Shown here piece after piece: positions 1 to 6,200 of a stretch of DNA of 11,659 nt. Where the stretch lies: contig CAMWUS010000028.1 of NCBI GenBank assembly GCA_947177495.1, forward strand, positions 1 to 11,659, read 5' to 3'. The position numbers were made by a program, and so were the translations under genes. Position 1 is the stretch's first letter. Each line of letters opens with the position of its first letter. Below the pieces are notes generated by a model. The model was not told the origin of the DNA. It worked only from the letters and a program-made list of their open reading frames with translations, and made no database searches. This stretch comes from an uncultured Clostridia bacterium. GTDB lineage: Bacteria; Bacillota; Clostridia; Christensenellales; Borkfalkiaceae.

Positions 1-1333
1 TGACACGCCGCGCGTCGAGATAGGTCATATCCTTAAAGCTCCCCCGCTTGTCCTGACACAAATCCATGATTTGCCCCAAATAGTCGGGCGGGGAATATAT
101 TTCCGCTTTCACGATGGGCTCTTCCATATAATCGATATCCGAGGGGGGCGGCAAGTGGGACGGGTTGTCCACGTAAAGTTCACTCCCGTCCGTCTTGTGG
201 ACGAGATAGGAAACCGACGGCGCGGTGGTGATAATGTCGAGATTGAATTCCCGTTCGATGCGCTCCTGCACGATTTCCATGTGCAAAAGTCCCAAGAAGC
301 CGCAACGGAACCCGAACCCCAACGCAACGGAATTGTCCGGCTCGAAGATAAGCGCGGCGTCGTTAAGTTTGAGCTTTAAGATGGCTTCCTTTAAATCGAG
401 GAACTTGCTCCCGTCGAGCGGATAGATACCGCAGAACACCACGGGCTGTACCTTTTTGTAACCGGGGAGCGGCTCGGGTGCAGGACGGAGTGCCCCCGTT
501 ACCGTATCGCCTACGGCGACGTCCTCGATGGATTTGATGCTTGCCGCAATGTAGCCGACTTCTCCCGCCGCGAGCACGCCCTTGGGTTGTAACTGCGGGG
601 AGAACGCGCCCACTTCGGTTACGTCGTAAGTGCGCTCGGAGAGGAAGGTTTTGATTTTATCCCCCACTTTTACGGTACCGTCTTTAATGCGCACGAACAA
701 AATGACGCCCTTGTAATTATCGTAATAGCTGTCGAAAATGAGTGCCTTTAAGGGAGCTTCGGTATCTCCGTCGGGCGGCGGTACTAATTTTACCACCGCT
801 TCCATAATGTCGTGAATATTCGTTCCCTCTTTTGCGGAAACGCAGGGCGCTTCGGAAGCGTCAAGCCCGATAACGTCTTCTATCTCCGCTTTCGTCTCGT
901 CGATACGGGCGGAAGCGAGGTCGATTTTGTTGAGCACGGGCACGATTTCCAAATTGTTTTCGAGGGCGAGATACACGTTTGCAAGCGTTTGCGCTTCCAC
1001 GCCCTGCGTCGCGTCCACTACCAAAATCGCCCCCTCGCAGGCAGCGAGCGAACGGCTGACCTCGTAGGTAAAGTCCACGTGCCCCGGGGTGTCGATGAGA
1101 TTGAATTCGTATTCCGTACCGTCGTCCGCAGTATAATACATACGCACGGGCGCAAGCTTAATAGTAATACCGCGCTCGCGCTCGATGTCCATACTGTCGA
1201 GCAGCTGCGCTTCCATGTCGCGCTTGCTCACCTGCCCCGTAAGCTCCATGATACGGTCGGCAATGGTGCTCTTTCCGTGGTCGATATGCGCGATGATACA
1301 AAAATTTCTCAAATAGCGGCTGGGCTTTGCCAT
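1..1333 (-). CDS. lepA: Elongation factor 4 (LepA), N-terminal 444 residues, 3' end outside window
   Basis: This is the translational GTPase LepA/EF4, a ribosome-associated factor that acts on stalled or initiating ribosomes in the cytoplasm. The reverse-strand translation shows all GTPase motifs: G1 AHIDHGKST (residues 15-23), a G2 region ERERGITIK (51-59), G3 DTPGH (81-85), G4 NKID (135-138) and G5 SAK (166-168). The later stretch with FGFRCGFLGLLHMEI is the typical LepA domain III/IV core and separates it from EF-G and TypA. The protein is usually about 600 residues; the last ~155, including the LepA-specific C-terminal domain, lie beyond position 1. The ATG at 1333 is preceded by GGGAG (1343-1347 on the reverse strand) and starts MAKPSRYLRNF, a normal LepA beginning. 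It is divergent from the phosphodiesterase gene, and its leader is filled by hairpin repeat copy A. Identity is secure. Confidence 0.97.
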   Translation of the reverse strand, partial: MAKPSRYLRNFCIIAHIDHGKSTIADRIMELTGQVSKRDMEAQLLDSMDIERERGITIKLAPVRMYYTADDGTEYEFNLIDTPGHVDFTYEVSRSLAACEGAILVVDATQGVEAQTLANVYLALENNLEIVPVLNKIDLASARIDETKAEIEDVIGLDASEAPCVSAKEGTNIHDIMEAVVKLVPPPDGDTEAPLKALIFDSYYDNYKGVILFVRIKDGTVKVGDKIKTFLSERTYDVTEVGAFSPQLQPKGVLAAGEVGYIAASIKSIEDVAVGDTVTGALRPAPEPLPGYKKVQPVVFCGIYPLDGSKFLDLKEAILKLKLNDAALIFEPDNSVALGFGFRCGFLGLLHMEIVQERIEREFNLDIITTAPSVSYLVHKTDGSELYVDNPSHLPPPSDIDYMEEPIVKAEIYSPPDYLGQIMDLCQDKRGSFKDMTYLDARRV

Positions 1334-1355
1334 ATATTTTTACTCCCGTTTTACA

Positions 1356-1479
1356 CAAGGATTGGAGAAGCGAGCAAGACAAGGAGAACGCGGATTTGCC
1401 GACAGGAGCGTACACGGACGTACGTGACTGAGGCAAAACGCAAGTTCGACACAGTATTGCGACGCTTATGCAATTCTTG
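1356..1479 (-). repeat. 124-nt hairpin-forming repeat, copy A (candidate structured 5' leader of lepA)
   Basis: This non-coding element aligns over its full length with copy B at 7813-7936. Positions 1389-1405 (CGCGGATTTGCCGACAG) are identical, as are 1425-1437 (TGACTGAGGCAAA). It folds into a long interrupted stem: 1356-1364 with 1471-1479, 1368-1372 with 1463-1467, 1374-1377 with 1457-1460, 1386-1389 with 1444-1447, 1395-1400 with 1432-1437, and an apical stem 1409-1413 with 1420-1424 around a 6-nt loop. The lepA promoter predicts a transcript start near 1478, so the outer helix would begin at the mRNA 5' end and close 8 nt before the lepA ribosome binding site. It is shown on the minus strand because that is the likely transcribed direction; the functional strand is not proven. 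It could equally be a mobile palindromic repeat. Confidence 0.8.
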
Positions 1480-1484
1480 CTTGT

Positions 1485-1513
1485 ATTATAAATGAAATTT
1501 GCAAATTTTGCAA
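1485..1513 (-). promoter_or_regulatory. Predicted sigma-A promoter of lepA
   Basis: On the reverse strand a perfect TATAAT (1490 down to 1485) follows TTGCAA (1513-1508, four of six matches to TTGACA) with a 17-nt spacer. Transcription would start near 1478, giving a leader of about 145 nt that consists almost wholly of repeat copy A. The TTGCAA hexamer is its own reverse complement and also serves the divergent promoter. This is a prediction from consensus only. Confidence 0.7.
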
Positions 1514-1535
1514 CTGCTATTGCATTTCCTATAAT
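1508..1535 (+). promoter_or_regulatory. Predicted sigma-A promoter of the phosphodiesterase gene
   Basis: TTGCAA (1508-1513) and a perfect TATAAT (1530-1535) are separated by 16 nt. The predicted start near 1542 leaves a leader of only about 13 nt before the ATG at 1555. The -35 hexamer is shared, on the opposite strand, with the lepA promoter. Confidence 0.65.
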
Positions 1536-1554
1536 AATTTGGTAAAATAATCTT

Positions 1555-2295
1555 ATGGAACTTGAATTTTTAAAAAGCATTCCCATTGCCCACCGCGGGT
1601 TGCACGACGAGAATAAACCCGAAAACTCTATCCCCGCTTTTCAAGCGGCAATCGACGCGGGCTATGCCATTGAAACGGACGTGCGGCTTTCCAAAGACGG
1701 TGAGCTGATGATTTTCCACGACGACACGCTTACCCGCATGACGGGAGTAAATAAAAATGTAAACGAGCTAACCGCAAGCGAACTCAAAACGCTTCGTTTG
1801 GGCGGCACGGAAGAACGCATTCCTCTGCTTGCGGAATTTTTGGAACTGCTCGGTGGACAAACGCCCTTGCTCCTTGAAATTAAAAACGAACCCAAAGCCA
1901 ACAAAAATCAGTTTATCGGAAAAATTGCCGCGTCGCTCGAAGGATACAGCGGGAAATATGCCGTGCAAAGCTTCAACCCGTTTTATGTGAAAGAGTACAA
2001 ACGGCTTTGTCCCGATATCCCCTGCGGCGTGCTCGCCACCGCGCAGTCGACGAAGGAAGATTTCAACAATTCCGCCATTTGGCGCATCAAGGCGCGCGCG
2101 GTCAAAAACATGAGCTTCAACAAATCGGTGAAGCCCGATTTTATCAGCTATCACTTCCCCGACTATCCGCAAAAATCTACGGAACGCTTCCACGGGTTAA
2201 AACTCGGCTGGACGGTGCGTTCAAGGGAAGACGAAGCGCAGGCACGCAAATATGCCGACAATATTATTTTCGAAAACTATATCCCTAAATCGTAA
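1555..2295 (+). CDS. Glycerophosphodiester phosphodiesterase (GDPD family), cytoplasmic
   Basis: The 246-residue product belongs to the GDPD family, which hydrolyses glycerophosphodiesters to glycerol-3-phosphate and an alcohol. Visible family features are AHRG (residues 12-15), PENS (22-25), the metal-binding pair in IETDV (E40, D42), catalytic H55 in FHDD, a third acidic ligand in LLLEIK (E108), and VQSFNP (137-142). The C-terminal GWTVRS is the usual last strand of the barrel. There is no signal peptide, so it probably acts on cytoplasmic deacylated phospholipids rather than as a secreted GlpQ. Length is normal for the compact bacterial form. The ATG at 1555 is the only start that keeps the HRG motif with a sensible N-terminus; no clear Shine-Dalgarno sequence precedes it and the predicted leader is very short. 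It is a single-gene unit, ending at the terminator at 2300-2331. The physiological substrate is not determinable. Confidence 0.93.
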   Translation: MELEFLKSIPIAHRGLHDENKPENSIPAFQAAIDAGYAIETDVRLSKDGELMIFHDDTLTRMTGVNKNVNELTASELKTLRLGGTEERIPLLAEFLELLGGQTPLLLEIKNEPKANKNQFIGKIAASLEGYSGKYAVQSFNPFYVKEYKRLCPDIPCGVLATAQSTKEDFNNSAIWRIKARAVKNMSFNKSVKPDFISYHFPDYPQKSTERFHGLKLGWTVRSREDEAQARKYADNIIFENYIPKS

Positions 2296-2299
2296 CCAC

Positions 2300-2331
2300 A
2301 AAAAAACGGAGCGCATGCGCTCCGTTTTTTT
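2300..2331. terminator. Bidirectional intrinsic terminator between convergent genes
   Basis: A perfect 32-bp palindrome: seven A, then CGGAGCGCATGCGCTCCG, then seven T. Each strand gives a GC-rich hairpin followed by a U tract, so it can stop transcription from both the phosphodiesterase gene (stop at 2295) and gdhA (stop at 2354). Confidence 0.95.
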
Positions 2332-2353
2332 CAAACCCATATTTTAACTTATC

Positions 2354-3688
2354 TTATACAATGCCCTGCGCCATCATTGCCGCGGCAACTTTTAAGAAGC
2401 CCGCAATGTTCGCGCCCGCAACGTAGTCGCCCTCGCAACCGTATTCCTTTGCCGCGTTGTCCATGTTGTGATAAATGTTGATCATGATATTTTTCAGCTT
2501 GGCGTCTACCTCTTCGAACGTCCAGAAAAGCCGTCCGCTCGACTGCGCCATTTCCAGCGCACTCGTTGCAACGCCGCCCGCGTTCGCCGCCTTTGCGGGA
2601 AGGAAAATAACGCCCGCCTTTTGGAACACCGCAATACCCTCTAAGGTCGTGGGCATATTCGCGCCCTCGCCTACGTACTTTACGCCGTTCTTGACGAGGA
2701 TTTCCGCCGACTCTTTGTCGATTTCGTTCTGCGTAGCGCAGGGAAGCGCGATGTCGCACTTGATCGTCCAAATGCCCTTGCAACCCTCGTGGTACTCCGC
2801 ACCCTTGACGCGCGCCGCGTACTCTTTAATGCGTCCGCGCTCCACTTCCTTGATCTGCTTAACGACGTCGATTTGAATACCGTTTTTATCGTATACGTAG
2901 CCGTTGGAGTCGTACATAGCAACGACCTTTGCGCCCAAGCTCTGCGCCTTTTCGGTTGCGTAGATAGCAACGTTACCCGAGCCGGACACGATAACCGTTT
3001 TGCCCTTAAAGCTGTCGCCGCGGCATTTAAGCGCCTCTTCCGTCATGTAAACAAGCCCGTAGCCCGTGGCTTCCGTGCGCGAAAGGCTTCCGCCGTAGCT
3101 AAGCCCCCTGCCCGTAAGCACACCCACGTGCTCGTCGCGGATACGCTTATACTGCCCGAATAAGTATCCGATTTCTCTGCCACCCACGCCGATGTCGCCT
3201 GCGGGAACGTCGGTGTCCTGCCCGATATGGCGGTAAAGCTCCGTCATAAAGCTTTGGCAAAAACGCATGATTTCGTTGTCGCTCTTGCCCTTGGGGTCGA
3301 AGTCGCTGCCGCCCTTACCGCCGCCGATGGGAAGCCCCGTAAGGCTGTTTTTGAGAATTTGTTCGAGCCCCAAAAACTTGATGATGGAAAGATTGACGGA
3401 GGGGTGAAAACGAAGCCCGCCTTTGTAAGGACCGATTGCGCTGTTGAACTGCACGCGGTAGCCCTTGTTGATATGTACGGTTCCGTTGTCGTCCACCCAA
3501 GGAACGCGGAACAGCACGGCGCGCTCGGGCTCTACGAAGCGCTCCAAAAGCGCCGCTTTCTCGTACTCGGGGTGCTTGGCGACGACGGGTTTCAACCCGT
3601 TTAGAATTTCGGTTGCCGCCTGATGAAATTCAGGTTCGTTGGGATTTTTTGCCTTTAAATCGGCAAGTACTCTTTCTACGTACTCCAT
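2354..3688 (-). CDS. gdhA: Glutamate dehydrogenase, NADP-type, 444 residues
   Basis: This enzyme reversibly aminates 2-oxoglutarate to glutamate and links ammonium assimilation to central carbon metabolism in the cytoplasm. The N-terminal substrate domain contains GPYKGGLRFHPSVN (residues 86-99), with substrate lysine K89, and PIGGGKGG (120-127), with catalytic K125. The dinucleotide fold shows GSGNVA and a SNG motif after the second strand (YDSNGY), which resembles the hexameric NADP(H)-dependent bacterial type. Its length is close to the 447 residues of Escherichia coli GdhA. An upstream in-frame ATG at 3805 exists, but the ATG at 3688 is preceded by AAGGAG at 10-nt spacing and yields the standard MEYVERVLADLKAKNP start. 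It has its own upstream region with a -10 box and two inverted repeats, and ends before the bidirectional terminator. Cofactor preference is inferred from family resemblance. Confidence 0.97.
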   Translation of the reverse strand: MEYVERVLADLKAKNPNEPEFHQAATEILNGLKPVVAKHPEYEKAALLERFVEPERAVLFRVPWVDDNGTVHINKGYRVQFNSAIGPYKGGLRFHPSVNLSIIKFLGLEQILKNSLTGLPIGGGKGGSDFDPKGKSDNEIMRFCQSFMTELYRHIGQDTDVPAGDIGVGGREIGYLFGQYKRIRDEHVGVLTGRGLSYGGSLSRTEATGYGLVYMTEEALKCRGDSFKGKTVIVSGSGNVAIYATEKAQSLGAKVVAMYDSNGYVYDKNGIQIDVVKQIKEVERGRIKEYAARVKGAEYHEGCKGIWTIKCDIALPCATQNEIDKESAEILVKNGVKYVGEGANMPTTLEGIAVFQKAGVIFLPAKAANAGGVATSALEMAQSSGRLFWTFEEVDAKLKNIMINIYHNMDNAAKEYGCEGDYVAGANIAGFLKVAAAMMAQGIV

Positions 3689-3733
3689 AAAAATAAAACT
3701 CCTTTTTGCAAAAAAGTGCAATAAAAAAATGCG

Positions 3734-3739
3734 ATTATA
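3734..3739 (-). promoter_or_regulatory. Candidate -10 box of gdhA
   Basis: TATAAT on the reverse strand at 3739-3734 predicts a transcript start near 3727 and a leader of about 39 nt to the gdhA ATG. No reasonable -35 hexamer lies 16-19 nt upstream (the bases there are GC-rich), so the promoter, if real, may need an activator. Confidence 0.45.
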
Positions 3740-3745
3740 GCGTTC

Positions 3746-3758
3746 GGGCAAATTGCCC
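3746..3758. promoter_or_regulatory. Inverted repeat in the gdhA promoter spacer
   Basis: GGGCAAATTGCCC has 6-bp arms around a single central base. It sits just upstream of the candidate gdhA -10 box, where the spacer would be. The position suits a regulator binding site, but no known operator is recognised. Confidence 0.4.
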
Positions 3759-3764
3759 TCGCCG

Positions 3765-3791
3765 TTTATTTTATCACAACGATAAAATAAA
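3765..3791. promoter_or_regulatory. Perfect 11-bp inverted repeat upstream of gdhA (candidate operator)
   Basis: TTTATTTTATC and GATAAAATAAA are exact reverse complements separated by ACAAC. The dyad lies about 25 bp upstream of the candidate gdhA -10 box. It is AT-rich with no following U tract on the minus strand, so a protein-binding site is more likely than a terminator. The regulator is unknown. Confidence 0.5.
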
Positions 3792-3856
3792 TGCCACGCT
3801 TTCACCGCATTTTTTTGTGTGATTGACTATCGCAATATCGAATACAAACTATAAGT

Positions 3857-6094
3857 TCAGCTTATATGCCAAATGTTCTCCGCGTAGTCCATAATCGTTC
3901 TATCCGAAGAGAAGAAGGACGACGAAGCCACGTTGTAGAGCTGTTTGCGCGCGAACGTCTTTTGCTCCCCGCTTTCGCGGTTGATGGCAAGCAAGGTGTT
4001 CACGTAGGATTCCAAATCGTACAGCACGAAATAGTTATCGGGTTCATGCCAGCTTGCGCCTTGGGTGAGAGCATTGTACAGTTCTGCAAAGCAACCCGTA
4101 CCGCCGTCGGATAGCGTTCCGTCTATCAAGCTTTCGACGGCTTTTTTATGGAGCGGCTTTTCCGCAAGAAGCGCGTTCGGATCGTAACTGTCCGAAATAC
4201 GCGCAATTTCGTCCACCGTCGCGCCGAAGATGTAGTTGTTCTCCTTGCCCGCGTGTTCGACGATTTCGATATTCGCCCCATCGAGCGTGCCGCAGGTGAC
4301 CGCGCCGTTCATCATAAATTTCATGTTGCCCGTGCCCGAAGCTTCCAAGCCCGCCGTGGATACCTGCAAGGAAACGTCCGTGCCCGCCACGATTTTTTCG
4401 GCATACGATACGTCGTAATTTTGCACGAACACCACGCGCAGGAGTTTATTTACCTGTTCGTCGCCGTTAATAAGCTTTGCGATTTCGTTGATAAACTTGA
4501 TAATGCCCTTTGCGCGCACGTAGGAAGGCGCGCTCTTCGCACCGAAGAGGAACAGACTCGGGCGGAAGTCCGTGACCGCGCCGCTTTTAATGAGGTCATA
4601 GATTTCCAAAATGGCAAGCGCCGTCATGAATTGCCGCTTGTATTCGTGCAAGCGTTTGACTTGCGCATATACCAAGAAATGTTCGGGAATTTTAACGCCC
4701 TCGCGCTCTTCGATATAGGCAAAGAGTTGGCGGCGCTTTTCCCGCTTTACGGCGATAAAATCATCTTCGAGCAAAGTAACTTTGCCTTTGAGCGCCGAAT
4801 GGTCGGCGCGGGCTTCCCGCCACGTGGTGCCGATCGCACCGTCGATAAGAGCGGAAAGTTCGGGGTTGTTGAGCATGAGCCAACGGCGCTTGGTGACGCC
4901 GTTCGTCTTGTTTTGAAATTTTTCGGGATAGACGGAGTACGCCGTAGCGAAAAGCGTTTTCTTTAAAATTTCCGTATGGAGTGCCGCCACACCATTGATT
5001 GCCGAAGAGCACCAAATGGCGAGCTTCGCCATGGAGAACACACCCTTGTCGTAGAAAACCAAGTCCGCGCATTGCGCAGGAGAAAGCGCCGTGCGTTTGA
5101 GTTCGCGCTTTTGCAGGGAAACGAGCTTTAAGAGAATATCCGCAATGTCGGGCAAGATCTTGCGTACAAGCTCTTCCCGCCAACATTCGAGCGCCTCGGG
5201 CAAAACCGTGTGGTTGGTATAGTTAAAGGTCTGCTTGGCGATTTCCACCGCCTTGGGCACACTCACGCGATAGTTCGCGGTAAGTAAGCGCACAAGCTCC
5301 GCGATGGCAAGCACGGGGTGCGTATCGTTGAGCTGTATGGTATTGTATTTGGGAAAGCTTTCGAAATGATTTCCGTACAGCTTGGCGTGCCGATCTACAA
5401 GCTCGCCGATTGCCGCGGCGGAAAAGAAATATTCCTGCCGAAGCCGTAACAGCTTGCCCTCTTCCGTATCGTCGGCGGGATAGAGGTACTCGCTGATTTT
5501 CTCCGCTTCCGCACACCCTTCCGCCTGATACAGCCGCAAGCAGTTTACCCGTTTCCCGATAATGGGAACGTCGTAAGGAACGGCAAGCGCGGTATAGTCT
5601 GCGAACTTGATTTCACGCGCTTCCTCTTCGCGGCGAATGCTCCACGGGTCGCCAAAGCGTTGCCAATTGTCGGGATATTCCTTTTGGAAACCGTCTTCGA
5701 TGCGTTGACGGAACAGCCCGTAGCGGAAGCGAATTCCGTAACCGTACAGGGGAAGCCCGAGTGCCGCGGCGGAATCCATAAAACACGCCGCAAGCCGTCC
5801 CAAGCCACCGTTGCCAAGCGCCGCGTCTTCGATTTCCTCGAACACGTTGATATCTACGCCCTTTTCCGCCAAAATGCGTTTGGTCTCCTCCAACACGCCG
5901 AGCTCCATCAAGTTGTTGTAAAAGCTGCGCCCGATGAGAAATTCCATGGAAAGATAGTATGCGTTCCGTTGCTCTTTTGCCGCGATGCGCTTCACGCACT
6001 CCCGCATGGCAAGCTCGGAAATCTCGTTATAGAGCGTAACGACGTCTTTGTCCTTTGTCTCCAAATGGCTGAGTTCCTGCAAAAAATCGCTCAT
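3857..6094 (-). CDS. glgP: Glycogen/maltodextrin phosphorylase (GT35), 745 residues
   Basis: This PLP-dependent enzyme releases glucose-1-phosphate from the non-reducing ends of alpha-1,4-glucans in the cytoplasm. Diagnostic stretches are LGNGGLGRLAACFMDS near the N-terminus, LNDTHPVLAIAELVR, NHTVLPEALE, NKTNGVTKRRWL, the phosphate-site motif KRLHEYKRQ (480-488) and EASGTGNMK (584-592), where K592 is the PLP lysine. At 745 residues it is shorter than the 800-815 of the Escherichia coli enzymes; part of the loss is the FDL..FN.GDY segment normally before the LYP motif. The usual GSH before NGVA is replaced by CSS. The ATG at 6094 has AGAGGTG just upstream. It follows the amylase gene on the same strand and would process the maltodextrins imported by MalEFG, so it may act as the maltodextrin phosphorylase (MalP role); storage glycogen is the alternative substrate. 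Confidence 0.97.
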   Translation of the reverse strand: MSDFLQELSHLETKDKDVVTLYNEISELAMRECVKRIAAKEQRNAYYLSMEFLIGRSFYNNLMELGVLEETKRILAEKGVDINVFEEIEDAALGNGGLGRLAACFMDSAAALGLPLYGYGIRFRYGLFRQRIEDGFQKEYPDNWQRFGDPWSIRREEEAREIKFADYTALAVPYDVPIIGKRVNCLRLYQAEGCAEAEKISEYLYPADDTEEGKLLRLRQEYFFSAAAIGELVDRHAKLYGNHFESFPKYNTIQLNDTHPVLAIAELVRLLTANYRVSVPKAVEIAKQTFNYTNHTVLPEALECWREELVRKILPDIADILLKLVSLQKRELKRTALSPAQCADLVFYDKGVFSMAKLAIWCSSAINGVAALHTEILKKTLFATAYSVYPEKFQNKTNGVTKRRWLMLNNPELSALIDGAIGTTWREARADHSALKGKVTLLEDDFIAVKREKRRQLFAYIEEREGVKIPEHFLVYAQVKRLHEYKRQFMTALAILEIYDLIKSGAVTDFRPSLFLFGAKSAPSYVRAKGIIKFINEIAKLINGDEQVNKLLRVVFVQNYDVSYAEKIVAGTDVSLQVSTAGLEASGTGNMKFMMNGAVTCGTLDGANIEIVEHAGKENNYIFGATVDEIARISDSYDPNALLAEKPLHKKAVESLIDGTLSDGGTGCFAELYNALTQGASWHEPDNYFVLYDLESYVNTLLAINRESGEQKTFARKQLYNVASSSFFSSDRTIMDYAENIWHIS

Positions 6095-6135
6095 TTTACA
6101 CCTCTTTGATTGCGTTTTCCCAAATTTTTCCCATA

Positions 6136-6141
6136 ATTATA
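6136..6141 (-). promoter_or_regulatory. Candidate -10 box of glgP
   Basis: TATAAT on the reverse strand at 6141-6136 could start a glgP transcript near 6129, about 35 nt before the ATG. No consensus -35 is visible, and the expected region is taken up by the inverted repeat at 6138-6164. glgP may also be read through from the amylase gene. Confidence 0.4.
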
Positions 6142-6164
6142 CGGGTGCGGAAAACACCCGTATA
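6138..6164. promoter_or_regulatory. 10-bp inverted repeat between amylase and glgP (operator or weak terminator)
   Basis: TATACGGGTG and CACCCGTATA are exact reverse complements around a 7-nt spacer. On the minus strand the stem is followed by AATTATGGG rather than a U tract, so it is a poor intrinsic terminator. One arm overlaps the candidate glgP -10 box, so binding of a regulator could block or aid glgP transcription. As RNA it could also protect the 3' end of the amylase message. Confidence 0.5.
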
Positions 6165-6200
6165 CATTTACTCTTTTCATTAAGCGGAAATTTTTCCGTT

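Noticed and set aside
812..1495. 227-codon open frame on the plus strand
   Set aside because: It is antisense to lepA, whose reverse-strand translation is unmistakable, and it ends inside repeat copy A.
3689..3805. Upstream in-frame start for gdhA
   Set aside because: The extra 39 residues are unlike glutamate dehydrogenases, and AAGGAG marks the ATG at 3688.
3850..3866. Hairpin TATAAG-N5-CTTATA at the glgP stop, considered as a terminator
   Set aside because: Only 6 mostly A-T pairs, overlapping the last codons, with no convincing U tract on the minus strand.
4148..4966. 272-codon open frame on the plus strand
   Set aside because: It is the mirror of the glgP coding strand and shows no domain of its own.
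6185..6198. Small palindrome CGGAAA-TT-TTTCCG just after the amylase stop
   Set aside because: Too short a loop and no U tract; probably chance in an AT-rich spacer, so not called a terminator.
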